From: Neobittarella massiliensis (ex Bilen et al. 2018)
Lineage (GTDB): Bacteria; Bacillota; Clostridia; Oscillospirales; Ruminococcaceae
NCBI RefSeq assembly: GCF_900289145.1
Contig: NZ_OKQO01000002.1
Location: forward strand, 1 to 64,000
Length of the DNA stretch: 64,000 nt
Direction: 5' to 3'
The notes under the pieces were generated by a model. It did not search any database and was not told where the DNA came from. It worked only from the letters and a program-made list of their open reading frames with translations. Shown one piece after another: positions 16,108 through 24,816 of the stretch (positions are counted from its first letter, which is position 1; each line of letters begins with the position of its first letter). The position numbers and the translations under genes are program-made.

Positions 16108-16950
16108 ATGACCCAAAAACACCGCTGCCCCAACTGTGGCAAGCGCTTTGATTACGATATGCACGGGGGCAGTTGCCCCAAGTGCGGCCACTTTAGCCGC
16201 CCGTCAGCGGCTGGCGTAGGGGCACCACATATGCCAGCCAGCGCGCCGCCGGTACATACCAGTTACGCCCGGGGCCCGGCCGGATACAGTGCCCCGGGCG
16301 AGGTTCGGGGGGCGACGCCCAACACCGGTGTTTCGCCGCAAAAAGTGCAGATACCGCACCAGATGGTCGCAGCTAAAAAGCGCGGCGGTGCTATCTGGGT
16401 CGTGCTGCTGGCCATAGCGCTGGTGCTGCCGGTGGGCGCTTTGGTGGGGCGCGACTTTTTGCAGCGCCAAGCCGAAAAAAAGATCTCTTGCCCACCGCCG
16501 GTAGCCACTGCCCAGGCGGCAGGGCAGCCCTTCTTCGCAGAAAACAGCAAACTCACCGTTACCGGCGCCCGCACGGTCATTGCCGCCGACAGCCAACCCG
16601 GTTTTCCGCCGGGACAAAAGGCGGTAGCCGTGTCGGTGCAGGTAAAAGGCGGTGCGCGCGACTGGCGGCGCGATGTGCGCATTCCTTATGTGCAGTGCGG
16701 CACGGTATATAAACAGCCGGTCAGCGGCAGCGACATACGCCCCTATGCGGCGCTGCACGGGGTGCAGTCTGTTTTGGACGAGTACGATCTGGTGGGGGAC
16801 GGCGACCGGGCGGGCGACCTGCTCTTTTTTGTGCCCGCCGATACCGCGGCGCTCACTTTTTGTGTGGAACAAGCTGACGAGAGCGGTGAGCGGGCCGAAA
16901 AGGTGTTTCGCGTGTCTTTACCGATTGACGAGAGCGGGGTGATCGCGTGA
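16108..16950 (+). CDS. Zinc-ribbon, single-pass membrane protein of unknown function
   Basis: A 280-residue protein in three parts. Residues 6-29 form a zinc ribbon with two CxxC pairs (CPNC and CPKC). A low-complexity Gly/Pro/Ala linker follows to about 85. One membrane helix (about 94-113) is followed by an extracytoplasmic domain of about 155 residues, predicted mostly beta. That last domain resembles the DUF4352 type of Ig-like domains found in Gram-positive lipoproteins, but the match is by impression only. The gene overlaps the next by four bases (GTGA), so the two proteins are probably made together and may form a membrane complex. Confidence 0.7.
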   Translation: MTQKHRCPNCGKRFDYDMHGGSCPKCGHFSRPSAAGVGAPHMPASAPPVHTSYARGPAGYSAPGEVRGATPNTGVSPQKVQIPHQMVAAKKRGGAIWVVLLAIALVLPVGALVGRDFLQRQAEKKISCPPPVATAQAAGQPFFAENSKLTVTGARTVIAADSQPGFPPGQKAVAVSVQVKGGARDWRRDVRIPYVQCGTVYKQPVSGSDIRPYAALHGVQSVLDEYDLVGDGDRAGDLLFFVPADTAALTFCVEQADESGERAEKVFRVSLPIDESGVIA

Positions 16951-17465
16951 AACAGCGGAGAGTGAACTGGCTGCCGCTGGCGGCGGTCACCGGCCTGCTT
17001 TTGTCGCTGCTGCTCTCGCTGGGGCTGCTGATCCCGGCCCACGACCGCTACCGGCGCGCCCAGTACGAGCCGGCTATCACCGTACATGGCCTCACGGCCA
17101 CCCGGCTGGGCACCAGCTATCGGGGCAAGCAGGCCGACAGTGGCCGCTCGTTTTGGCAGGTACAGGTAGAGGTGGAGAACACCGGCGGCACCACCCAACA
17201 GCTGCGCTATCTGTCGCTGTATTTCGAGGGCAATAGTTACAGCGACGTAGAAGAGGTAGAAGAAAACAGCGACGAGACGCTCTTTTACTACCAGAACACC
17301 CCGGTGCTGCCCGCCGGTCAGCGCGGACAGCACACGGTGATCCTGGAAGTGGCCGACGGCTTGCCCCAGCTCAACGTGCGCTGCTACAGCGGTATAGAGG
17401 GCGATGAGAAGAACTGGTCTCTGCCGCTGGATTGGGCGCAGGGCCATGCATATTCACTGGTATAA
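16947..17465 (+). CDS. Membrane-anchored protein of unknown function, partner of the zinc-ribbon protein
   Basis: A 172-residue protein with an N-terminal hydrophobic helix (about residues 9-29) lacking a lipobox, then an extracytoplasmic beta-rich domain with an acidic loop (DVEEVEENSDE). The outside domain looks like an Ig-like fold similar to that of the upstream gene, suggesting an old duplication. It starts at a GTG inside the stop region of its neighbour (overlap 16947-16950), a sign of translational coupling. I do not recognise a function. Confidence 0.7.
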   Translation: MKQRRVNWLPLAAVTGLLLSLLLSLGLLIPAHDRYRRAQYEPAITVHGLTATRLGTSYRGKQADSGRSFWQVQVEVENTGGTTQQLRYLSLYFEGNSYSDVEEVEENSDETLFYYQNTPVLPAGQRGQHTVILEVADGLPQLNVRCYSGIEGDEKNWSLPLDWAQGHAYSLV

Positions 17466-17514
17466 AGTGGAAGTGTCCGCTATATTTTGTGTACTATATG
17501 CGGCTGGTTTATGC

Positions 17515-17520
17515 TATACT
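17515..17520 (+). promoter_or_regulatory. Extended -10 promoter of the 35-residue peptide gene
   Basis: TATACT preceded by TGC gives an extended -10. No good -35 is visible, which extended -10 promoters tolerate. The start codon lies 35 bases downstream. Confidence 0.5.
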
Positions 17521-17554
17521 GGATACATCAAAAGATCAAAAGGAGGCGCTACTT

Positions 17555-17662
17555 GTGAAAAAAGGCTTTTCTATCGTATCGATCGTGCTGGGGGTGCTCA
17601 TTACCCTATGCGGTGCTGCCGTCACCACACTGGGTGCCATCGGCTTGGGCCGCAGCCGCTAG
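17555..17662 (+). CDS. Small hydrophobic membrane peptide (35 residues)
   Basis: GTG start seven bases after a near-perfect AAAGGAGG ribosome site. The product starts MKKGFSIVSIVLG and is almost entirely one membrane helix ending in GRSR. A dedicated promoter, a strong ribosome site and a terminator all frame it, which is better evidence than length alone. Peptides of this kind act as membrane-protein regulators, type I toxins or small transporter subunits; nothing here decides between these. I do not recognise it. Confidence 0.65.
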   Translation: MKKGFSIVSIVLGVLITLCGAAVTTLGAIGLGRSR

Positions 17663-17693
17663 AGCTGCTTGTATCCCGCACCGTATAGACGAA

Positions 17694-17741
17694 AAAAGAG
17701 AGGCGCCAGCTGGGGATATCCCGGCGGACGCCTCTCTTTTA
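17694..17741. terminator. Bidirectional intrinsic terminator
   Basis: A 12-base stem (17694-17705 with 17729-17740) bounded by A and T tracts. It serves the small peptide gene on the plus strand and the TatD gene on the minus strand. Confidence 0.85.
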
Positions 17742-17748
17742 TTGCAGG

Positions 17749-18543
17749 TCATATTTTATCAGCACAGCTGGAGTGCAGGCCAAACAGCTGGCGTGCATTT
17801 TGATCTAGCTGGCGGGCTATCACCTGTTCTGGCAGATGCCGACGCGCCGCCAGCGCCCGGTGCACCCGCATGGTCCACAGTGGGGTAGGGGTGTCCTCTA
17901 TCCCGCCGTCGGCGGTCAGCCGCTGTGGGTAGGGGCCGTCGGTCTCGGCCAACAGCTGAGTAAGGGGGAAACAGTCGCTCAGCTGTCCGTCGCGCTGCAT
18001 GCAGCAGATCTCCGGCGTGAGCGAGGCGCAATACCCGGCAGCGGCAATTGCCTGTGCCACTTCTCTGGGCGCTTTGAGCCAGTGAAAGACGGCGCGCCGC
18101 ACCCCCAGCTGTTGCAAGAGCTCCAGTGCCAAAGCCGCCGCGTCGTGCACCGCATGTACGATGAGCGGCAGGTCACAGTCGACCGCCAGCCTGGCAAACA
18201 GCGCAAATATCTCCCGGGAAATAGGGTGGTAGGGCGGCTCCTGGCTGTAGCAGGGCAGCCCCACCTCGCCGATGGCGCACAGCTGCCGGCTGCCACCTTG
18301 CCGCACCCAGCGCGCCATCTGCTGCGCCTGTTCGAGCAGTTGCGGAGTCACCGGTTGCTCGGGGTGCACCCCGGCAGCGGGAAATACCCGCCCGGGAAAG
18401 TGGCGGGCCAGAACGAGCAGCCGCTGCAGCGACGCGCTGTCGGTCGACGGCGTGACGAGTGCAGTGAGCCCCTGCTTTAGCCAGCTGGACAGCTGATCTT
18501 CTGCAGCGGGGTACAAGTCGAGGTGGCAGTGGCTGTCGATCAC
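17749..18543 (-). CDS. TatD-family metal-dependent hydrolase/DNase
   Basis: A 264-residue TIM-barrel hydrolase. The metal-binding DSHCHLD at the N-terminus (consensus DxHxH), an internal catalytic Glu in AIGEVGLP, the His in LIVHAVHD and the late Asp in ETDGPY match TatD enzymes, which act as 3'-5' DNases. The GTG start lies three bases after the thiT stop, so both genes are translated from the TPP-controlled transcript. The coupling to thiamine uptake is unusual and may only reflect read-through. Confidence 0.85.
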   Translation of the reverse strand: MIDSHCHLDLYPAAEDQLSSWLKQGLTALVTPSTDSASLQRLLVLARHFPGRVFPAAGVHPEQPVTPQLLEQAQQMARWVRQGGSRQLCAIGEVGLPCYSQEPPYHPISREIFALFARLAVDCDLPLIVHAVHDAAALALELLQQLGVRRAVFHWLKAPREVAQAIAAAGYCASLTPEICCMQRDGQLSDCFPLTQLLAETDGPYPQRLTADGGIEDTPTPLWTMRVHRALAARRHLPEQVIARQLDQNARQLFGLHSSCADKI

Positions 18544-18546
18544 CGT

Positions 18547-19104
18547 CTACAGCTGCCCCCGCATGTATTTTTTCAGTGGGGCAGTCAGCAGCAGGCCGGC
18601 CACGATGGCAATGATGGTATTGGGCAGCATGTACGAGATGTTATAGAGCAGCGAGTAGATCCAGGGATTGGCTACCGTTACACCGATGACCTCGGTGGGG
18701 GCGGTGATCTTGTAGATGGTGATACCGCTGATAAAGTGGACGATAAAGCGGGCAAAGCAGCCCACGAAGGCGCCTACCGGCAGCCCCCATTTACGGCCCT
18801 TACACAGCCCGGCAAAGCCCACCGCACCGTAGGCCAGCGAGTAGTCCAGCAAAATAGAGGCCCAGTTCCAGGCATAGCCCGCACCCAAAATAAATTTTAA
18901 GGTACCGTACACCACACCGGCGGCTACGCCCCAGCCGGCGCCCCGGCGAACGGCGAAGATGATGATGGGGATCATGGCAAAGCTGATCGACCCGGCCAGT
19001 AAAAACTGCAGTTTAAAATAGCTCAGAATGATGGCTGCCGCCACCATCAGCGCCCCTTCACAGAGGATGCGCACCTTTGAGTTTCGGCTCGACTGTGTTG
19101 ACAT
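18547..19104 (-). CDS. thiT: Energy-coupled thiamine transporter S component
   Basis: A 185-residue membrane protein with about six hydrophobic segments, the size and layout of ECF S components. The late motif with WIYSLLYNISYMLPN is typical of ThiT, which binds thiamine outside and works with a shared EcfAA'T module (not in this window). The ATG at 19104 has an AAAAGGAG site; the longer open frame upstream falls in the riboswitch leader. A TPP riboswitch directly upstream supports the substrate assignment. Confidence 0.93.
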   Translation of the reverse strand: MSTQSSRNSKVRILCEGALMVAAAIILSYFKLQFLLAGSISFAMIPIIIFAVRRGAGWGVAAGVVYGTLKFILGAGYAWNWASILLDYSLAYGAVGFAGLCKGRKWGLPVGAFVGCFARFIVHFISGITIYKITAPTEVIGVTVANPWIYSLLYNISYMLPNTIIAIVAGLLLTAPLKKYMRGQL

Positions 19105-19240
19105 CGTATATGCTCCTTTTCTCTCTGCCGCATATGGCGGCGGTCGTGGGTCTGGCCGGTGGCGGCACCTAAAAGCACACAAGGCGCAAAAAACGCACCG
19201 GCATGTCTGTAATGCGGTGCGTAATACAAGCTTTTAAAAA

Positions 19241-19340
19241 CCTTCCTACGCCGGCATTACCCGGATCAGGTATAGAGGGTCCAGAGCGGCGTTACGCTCT
19301 ATCTCAGCCGGGCTTGCACCCAGCACCCCTGTCGGCTCAC
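19241..19340 (-). ncRNA. TPP riboswitch (THI element)
   Basis: On the minus strand the conserved blocks appear in order: GGGGTGC, GGCTGAGA, ACCC, ACCTGATC, GGGTAATGCC, GCGTAGGAA. This is a complete thiamine-pyrophosphate aptamer ahead of thiT. Binding of TPP should switch the transporter transcript off. The expression platform lies between the aptamer and the ribosome site near 19110. Confidence 0.97.
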
Positions 19341-19374
19341 AGCAGGATCTGTCACATCCTGTCTAGCCGTGCTC

Positions 19375-19403
19375 ATTATATGCCGCTGGCCGGTAGCTGT
19401 CAA
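19375..19403 (-). promoter_or_regulatory. Consensus promoter for the TPP-thiT-tatD transcript
   Basis: Minus strand: TTGACA (19398-19403), 17-base spacer, TATAAT (19375-19380), a perfect sigma-A consensus just upstream of the aptamer. Confidence 0.9.
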
Positions 19404-19451
19404 GTGGTGCCGCTCCGGGGCAATGTGCTATTTTTTACCGCCGCCCTGTGC

Positions 19452-19457
19452 TATACT
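19452..19457 (+). promoter_or_regulatory. Extended -10 for the DUF885-type lipoprotein gene
   Basis: TATACT preceded by TGC, 31 bases before the ATG. The -35 region is a T-rich stretch without a good hexamer. Confidence 0.5.
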
Positions 19458-19487
19458 GAACACAGCGACAATATAAGGGGGCATTTT

Positions 19488-21236
19488 ATGCACACCGTCT
19501 ACCGCGCCCGCCGACCGGCGGCGCTCTTTCTATGTTTGGCATTGTTGGTCTCGTTGCTGGCCGGGTGCGCCACCGGCAGCCAAGACAGGGCCCAGCAACA
19601 AAACTTCAACGCGTTCACCCACCGGCTCACCCAGCAATCACTGGCCGCCGACAAGATGAGCGAGCACTTTATTTTGCTGGATCCCGAGGCCCGGGGCTAT
19701 ACCTCCGGCCCGGCCACCTGGGGCAGTGTCGGCCGCGACAGTTGGGAGCAGGCCGCCGATCAGAGCGCTGAGCAGCTCAAAGAGCTGCGGGCCTTTAAGA
19801 GGGAGGCGCTGACCGAGAGCCAGCAGCTGGTATATGACGTGCTGGAAGACTACCTGCAGGTGCAGGCGGACTATGCCGGTCTGGCGCTGTATTACGAGTA
19901 CTGCTCTCCCAACGGGCTGGTCAACCAGATACCGCTGCTTCTGTCCGAGTATGCGCTGCAGGACAGCGGGGATGTGGAGGACTATCTGGCTCTGCTGGGC
20001 GACATGCCCCGCTACTTTGGCGAGATACTCCTGTTCGAGCAGCAAAAGGCGGCTGCCGGTACCTTTATGACCGCCGCGCAGCTCGATGCGGCACTGGAGG
20101 CCTTGACCACCAATGTGCGCGATCCGCAGCAAAATGCGCTGATCACCACCTTTTCCCAGCGCCTGGAGGCGATACCCGATACCGATGAGCAGCAGCGGCA
20201 GCAGTACACCCAGCGAAATAGCAGTTTGGTGCTGGAGCAGGTAGTGCCCGCCTACCAGGCATTGATCCAGGGGCTGGAGGCGCTGCGCCCCAGCTGCAGT
20301 CAGCACGCCGGCCTGGGCGCCACCAAACAGGGAAAAGCGTACTACCAAAATCTGGTCAAAGAGAAGACCGGTTACTACGGTCGGCTCGATGAGCTGGAAG
20401 ACCTGGTGGACCGGGCTATCGCCAAAGAGATGCAGGCGATGGCCGGCACCGACGAAAATACTATAGAGCGGGCCTTTGCATTGACTTTGCCAGAAATGGC
20501 CCCGCAGCAGATGCTAGAGGACTTGCAAGAGAAAACAGCGTCTTCTTTCCCGCCGCTCTCCGGCGTAGACTGCCGGGTAAAAGAGTTGCCCACCGACAGC
20601 GCCATCCCCAACCCCGCCCTGTACATCATCCCGCCCATCGACGGCTCGGGCGCCAATGTGGTGTACGTAAACCCCAATTTGGAAAGCAGCGACCCGGTCG
20701 CCGATTACACTACCATCGCCCACGAGGGGTACCCGGGCCACCTGTACCAGACAAATATGGAGATGCGTGCGCGCACCGACGACGTGCGGGCCTTTACGAG
20801 CTTTAACGGCTACAGCGAGGGGTGGGCCACCTACGTGGAGTACGGCTACGGCTATCAGTATTTGCCCACCGACGACAAGGAGGCGACAGCGCTGCTGGCG
20901 CACAACAGCTTTGCCTCGCTGCTGCTTTACTGCAAAGCCGATATCATGGCTCACAGCGGCGACTACAGCGAGCAGGAGGTGATCGCGTCCCTGGCACCTA
21001 TATTTGGCGATGACGGGGCTCAGGCTGTCTACCAGCAGGTCGCCGATGACCCCGGCACCTATCTATCCTACGGGGTGGGGGCGCTGCTCATTCGCCAGCT
21101 TTACCAGCAGGCCCAAAAAGAGCTGGGCAAAAAATTTGACGAGAGCGCCTTTCACCAGATGTTTGCCTCGCTGGGCGGCTGCTCTTACGAGGTGCAAAAA
21201 CAGCAGGTAGCCAGCTTTATTGAGAGCCAGAAATAG
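19488..21236 (+). CDS. DUF885-family putative metallopeptidase lipoprotein
   Basis: A 582-residue secreted lipoprotein. The signal peptide ends in the lipobox LAGC (about residue 27), so the mature protein is lipid-anchored outside the membrane. The DUF885 metal site is visible as HEGYPGH (residues 412-418), with further conserved blocks such as YSEGWATYVE downstream. This arrangement resembles zinc carboxypeptidases and other metallopeptidases; the substrate is unknown. The ATG at 19488 follows an AGGGGG site; the open frame extends upstream only through riboswitch sequence of the opposite strand. Confidence 0.88.
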   Translation: MHTVYRARRPAALFLCLALLVSLLAGCATGSQDRAQQQNFNAFTHRLTQQSLAADKMSEHFILLDPEARGYTSGPATWGSVGRDSWEQAADQSAEQLKELRAFKREALTESQQLVYDVLEDYLQVQADYAGLALYYEYCSPNGLVNQIPLLLSEYALQDSGDVEDYLALLGDMPRYFGEILLFEQQKAAAGTFMTAAQLDAALEALTTNVRDPQQNALITTFSQRLEAIPDTDEQQRQQYTQRNSSLVLEQVVPAYQALIQGLEALRPSCSQHAGLGATKQGKAYYQNLVKEKTGYYGRLDELEDLVDRAIAKEMQAMAGTDENTIERAFALTLPEMAPQQMLEDLQEKTASSFPPLSGVDCRVKELPTDSAIPNPALYIIPPIDGSGANVVYVNPNLESSDPVADYTTIAHEGYPGHLYQTNMEMRARTDDVRAFTSFNGYSEGWATYVEYGYGYQYLPTDDKEATALLAHNSFASLLLYCKADIMAHSGDYSEQEVIASLAPIFGDDGAQAVYQQVADDPGTYLSYGVGALLIRQLYQQAQKELGKKFDESAFHQMFASLGGCSYEVQKQQVASFIESQK

Positions 21237-21246
21237 CGCGCAGACA

Positions 21247-21286
21247 AAAACGCCCCACCGCAGTTACTGTGCGGTGGAGCGTTTTG
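21247..21286. terminator. Bidirectional intrinsic terminator
   Basis: A 16-base stem (21247-21262 with 21270-21285, one mismatch) with A and T tracts, between convergent genes. Confidence 0.85.
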
Positions 21287-21306
21287 CAGCCGTTTTATAA
21301 CAGCGG

Positions 21307-22257
21307 TCAAACGACGCGGTTGATGGGGTCGCCGTCCACAAAGCGGCGGATGTTTTGGGCCAGCAGCGAGACCAGCCGCTGTCGGGTCTCCAGCCCCTTC
21401 CAGCCCATGTGCGGGGTGAGGATGACGTTGTCCATCGTGTAGAGCGGGCAGTCCTCGGCCGGTGGCTCCTGTTCCAGCACATCCAGCCCGGCCCCGGCAA
21501 TGACCCCCTGCTGCAGTGCCTCGATCAGGGCCGGCTGATCGATGAGCGCCCCGCGGGAGGTGTTGATCACACAGGCGGTGGGCTTCATCAGCTCTAGTGC
21601 CCGGCGGTCGATCATGTGGCGGGTATCTTCAGTCAGGGGGCAGTGCAGACTGAGATAATCGCAGTTTTTGAGCACCTCATCCAGCGCCACGTAGCGGATG
21701 CCGTCCTCGTCGGGGCGGGGGGTGCGGGTGTAGGCGAGGACCTGCATGTCCATCGCCCGCGCCACCCGCATCACCTCGCGGCCAATGGTGCCGGCGCCGA
21801 TGATACCCAGCGTCTTGCCGTTTACTTCGGTGTGCGGCACCGCCAAATGATCGGTAAAATTGCGGTGGTCGCCGCGCGCCAACATGGCCTTTTGCACCCC
21901 CATAGAGGAGGCCAGCGCCAGCAGCATCATAATGACGGTGTGCGCCACCCGCTGGGTGCTGTAAGCGGGGATGTTGCACACGGCGATCCCCCGGCGGCGG
22001 GCGGCATCCAGGTCGATGTTGTTGTAGCCGGTACCCGCCTCGCAGATGAGCTGCACACAGCTGGGCAGCGCGTCGATCACGGCGGCGGGCATGGGCATTT
22101 CTTTGGTCACCACGATGCGGTGGCCCTGCGCCCGCTGGCAGATGAGCTCGGCCGGGGTGTCGTTGTATACGGTCACCTGGCTGGCCAAACTGCGCATGTC
22201 TATCTTGCCGTCAAAATCGATGCGTGCCGCATTGAGCAGTACGGTCTTGTCGTCCAT
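21307..22257 (-). CDS. D-isomer-specific 2-hydroxyacid dehydrogenase
   Basis: A 316-residue NAD-dependent dehydrogenase interconverting a 2-keto acid and its D-2-hydroxy acid. The Rossmann motif is GAGTIG (GxGxxG, about residues 153-158). The catalytic Arg (INTSRG), Glu (LDVLEQEPP) and His (TPHMGW) are present. The sequence is closest to glycerate dehydrogenase/hydroxypyruvate reductase-like members, but the exact acid is not decidable. It has its own promoter and shares a terminator with the convergent lipoprotein gene. Confidence 0.9.
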   Translation of the reverse strand: MDDKTVLLNAARIDFDGKIDMRSLASQVTVYNDTPAELICQRAQGHRIVVTKEMPMPAAVIDALPSCVQLICEAGTGYNNIDLDAARRRGIAVCNIPAYSTQRVAHTVIMMLLALASSMGVQKAMLARGDHRNFTDHLAVPHTEVNGKTLGIIGAGTIGREVMRVARAMDMQVLAYTRTPRPDEDGIRYVALDEVLKNCDYLSLHCPLTEDTRHMIDRRALELMKPTACVINTSRGALIDQPALIEALQQGVIAGAGLDVLEQEPPAEDCPLYTMDNVILTPHMGWKGLETRQRLVSLLAQNIRRFVDGDPINRVV

Positions 22258-22315
22258 ATGGTCATACCACCTTTTTCTGGTCTGTGGGGCTAAGCTGCGG
22301 CCCCACTTTTTTATC

Positions 22316-22344
22316 AGTATACGCTATCGCGCCGGCGCCGTAAA
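22316..22344 (-). promoter_or_regulatory. Promoter for the 2-hydroxyacid dehydrogenase gene
   Basis: Minus strand: TTTACG (22339-22344), 17-base spacer, TATACT (22316-22321). Confidence 0.55.
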
Positions 22345-22383
22345 GTGCGGCGGTCACAAAGTGCGGCCAGCTGCCGTATCTGC

Positions 22384-22413
22384 TTGCGCAGATGTGGCCG
22401 TTTGGGGTATAAT
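22384..22413 (+). promoter_or_regulatory. Promoter for the GGDEF-EAL gene
   Basis: TTGCGC (22384-22389), 18-base spacer, TATAAT (22408-22413). The ATG lies about 60 bases downstream. Confidence 0.6.
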
Positions 22414-22472
22414 GAGACAAAGTAGACTGGTCAGGCCGTGCCCCTTGTGCGGCCAACTGCGGGAGAACGATT

Positions 22473-24590
22473 ATGCAGCGCGAACAGATCGCCGCCCTCA
22501 TCGCCGATGAGAGCGAGAATATGGCCTATGTGGCCGACCCCTCAACCTACGAACTGCTGTATGTCAACAAGGCGGTGGTGCGCGGCTTCGGTCTCTGCGG
22601 CGACGCCTATCTGGGCCAGCCCTGCTACCGGGTGCTGCAGGGGCTGGAGGCCCCCTGCCCGTTTTGCACCAATCATCTGCTCACCACCGAAAAGTATCTG
22701 TACTGGAAACACTATAACCCCATTTTAAAGCAGTACTATCTGCTGCGGGATAAGCTGTTTAAACTCCCCGGCGGCCGCCTGGTGCGGCTGGAGATCTGTA
22801 CCGACATTACCGACAGCGAGAACACCAACCTGCACCTGCAGAACCAGCTCACCACCGAGGAGACGCTGCTGCGCTGTGTACATACGCTCTCGGGTGAGGA
22901 CGATACCGACACGGCCATCAACAAGCTGCTCTCGATCATCGGCGGCTACTACCAGGCCGACCGCGCCTATCTCTTCGAGGTCGATCCCGGCGGGCAAATG
23001 ATCTCTAACTCCTACGAGTGGTGCCAGGAACAGGTACAGCCGCAGATCGAAAATCTGCAGCAAATCCCGATCACCGCTATCGACCGCTGGATGGAGTACT
23101 TCACCACCCAGGGGGAGTTTTTTCTCACCTCTGCCGGCAAGACCCTGCAGCCCGATTCGATCGAGTACCAGATACTGGCCCCACAGAAGATCGACAGCCT
23201 GATGGCCGCGCCGCTGTGGGAGGGGGAGACCCTCAGCGGGTTCATCGGTGTAGATAATCCCGCCGCCAATACCGGCGAGACCCATCTGCTCAAATCTATC
23301 ACCTATTTTATCAAAGAGGACATCCAAAAGCGCCACCTGCTCGAGCAGCTCAAAGAGCTCAGCTACACCGATGGGCTCACCGGCCTGGGCAACCGCCACC
23401 AGTATATCAGCTTTTTGGCGGGGCTCGACAAGGCGCCGCCCCGGTCGATGGGGGTGGTGTTCATCGATATCAACGGCCTCAAGGTGGCAAACGACAGCTT
23501 TGGCCACCAGTACGGCGACGAGATGATACGCAGTGTGGGCCACGGCCTGCGGGAGATATTCCCCGAGCACACCTTTCGCATCGGCGGCGACGAATTCGTG
23601 GGCCTGCTCATCGACGTCGAGCGCGAGGAGTTCGACCGCCGGGTAGAGGCGTTGCGCCGCTACGAGGCGAAAGACAGTTTGGCCGGCTTTTCGATCGGCG
23701 TCAACTGGAGCGCGGGGCAGGTGCACCCCTCCCAGCAGATCAGCTACAGCGACAACCTGATGTACGTCGAGAAACAGGCCTACTATAACAGCTCCACCCA
23801 CCGCATCCGCCACCCCCGGCGCGGGGTGCTGTCGCAGGAGCTGAAAAAGGCGCTGGACGCCGGCGAGTTCATGGTGTATCTCCAGCCCAAATTCGACCTG
23901 GTCACCGGGGCGATGGCCGGCGCCGAGGCGCTGGTGCGCCGCCGCGGCAGCGACGGGTCGGTCATCCCGCCCGACCGGTTCATCCCCCTGTACGAGGCGG
24001 GCGGTGTGATCCGCCATGTGGATTTCTTTGTGCTGCGCACCGTCTGCAAGTGGCTTAAAGAGTGGCGGGAGAAAGGTTGTGCCCCGGAGCAGATTGCGGT
24101 GAACTTCTCGCGCATCACCCTGATGGAACACGGTGTGGAAGAGAAGATGAAGAGCATTTTGCAGCGGTACGGTATCACCCCCGGGCAGATCATCGTCGAG
24201 GTGACCGAGAGCACCGGCAAGATGGACGGCGTCTCGCTGGGCGATATCGCCCAGCAGATAAAAGGGGCCGGGTTCTCGCTCTCGCTAGACGATTTTGGCT
24301 CGCAGTATTCCAACCTGTCGGTGCTCACCGCCGCCGGCTTCGACGAGATCAAATTCGACCGCAGCTTGGTCGAGGAGATCGGGCAGCAACCGCAGGCCAC
24401 AGTGGTGGCCAAGCACGGTATCAGCCTGTGCCAAGACTTGGGGACCACCCCGGTGGCCGAGGGGATAGAGACGGTGCAGCAGCTGCTACTGCTGCGCACC
24501 TACGGCTGCAAGCTGGGTCAGGGCTTTCACTTTGCCCACCCCATGCCCGGCGAGGAATTTTATCAGCGCTATCTGGCAAATAAGCAGTGA
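22473..24590 (+). CDS. PAS-GAF-GGDEF-EAL cyclic-di-GMP turnover protein
   Basis: A 705-residue soluble signalling protein. Residues 1-115 form a PAS-like sensor with a CPFC motif at 62-65. About 130-285 is a GAF-like domain. The diguanylate cyclase domain carries an intact GGDEF at 371-375. The EAL phosphodiesterase domain carries EAL at 485-487 and the conserved metal and catalytic blocks NFSR, EVTES, DDFGS, KFD and EGIET. Both active sites look intact, so it could make or degrade c-di-GMP depending on its sensors. It has no membrane segments. It stands alone between a promoter and a terminator. Confidence 0.92.
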   Translation: MQREQIAALIADESENMAYVADPSTYELLYVNKAVVRGFGLCGDAYLGQPCYRVLQGLEAPCPFCTNHLLTTEKYLYWKHYNPILKQYYLLRDKLFKLPGGRLVRLEICTDITDSENTNLHLQNQLTTEETLLRCVHTLSGEDDTDTAINKLLSIIGGYYQADRAYLFEVDPGGQMISNSYEWCQEQVQPQIENLQQIPITAIDRWMEYFTTQGEFFLTSAGKTLQPDSIEYQILAPQKIDSLMAAPLWEGETLSGFIGVDNPAANTGETHLLKSITYFIKEDIQKRHLLEQLKELSYTDGLTGLGNRHQYISFLAGLDKAPPRSMGVVFIDINGLKVANDSFGHQYGDEMIRSVGHGLREIFPEHTFRIGGDEFVGLLIDVEREEFDRRVEALRRYEAKDSLAGFSIGVNWSAGQVHPSQQISYSDNLMYVEKQAYYNSSTHRIRHPRRGVLSQELKKALDAGEFMVYLQPKFDLVTGAMAGAEALVRRRGSDGSVIPPDRFIPLYEAGGVIRHVDFFVLRTVCKWLKEWREKGCAPEQIAVNFSRITLMEHGVEEKMKSILQRYGITPGQIIVEVTESTGKMDGVSLGDIAQQIKGAGFSLSLDDFGSQYSNLSVLTAAGFDEIKFDRSLVEEIGQQPQATVVAKHGISLCQDLGTTPVAEGIETVQQLLLLRTYGCKLGQGFHFAHPMPGEEFYQRYLANKQ

Positions 24591-24606
24591 GCGGCAGCAC
24601 TTTGTA

Positions 24607-24650
24607 GGCGGCGGCAGTAGGCGGGCATCTCCGTCTGCCGCCGCCTTTTT
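24607..24650 (+). terminator. Intrinsic terminator after the GGDEF-EAL gene
   Basis: An 11-base GC-only stem (24607-24617 with 24635-24645) followed by five T. Confidence 0.9.
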
Positions 24651-24816
24651 GCCGCCTTGCTATTTTTTGTGTGAGCGGTGCTGTATCGGGCGGAGCTTTA
24701 CCTGATCTTTATCTGCCGGCCGGCGGCCCTAACACTACATTTACCCGCGATTTGCTATGCTAAGGACAGAGGATGTGTATTCTCCAGATCTTTTACAGCA
24801 GAGAGAGGGACCGCAG

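Noticed and set aside
22725-24131. A 468-codon minus-strand reading frame
   Set aside because: Opposite the GGDEF-EAL gene, whose domains are unambiguous.
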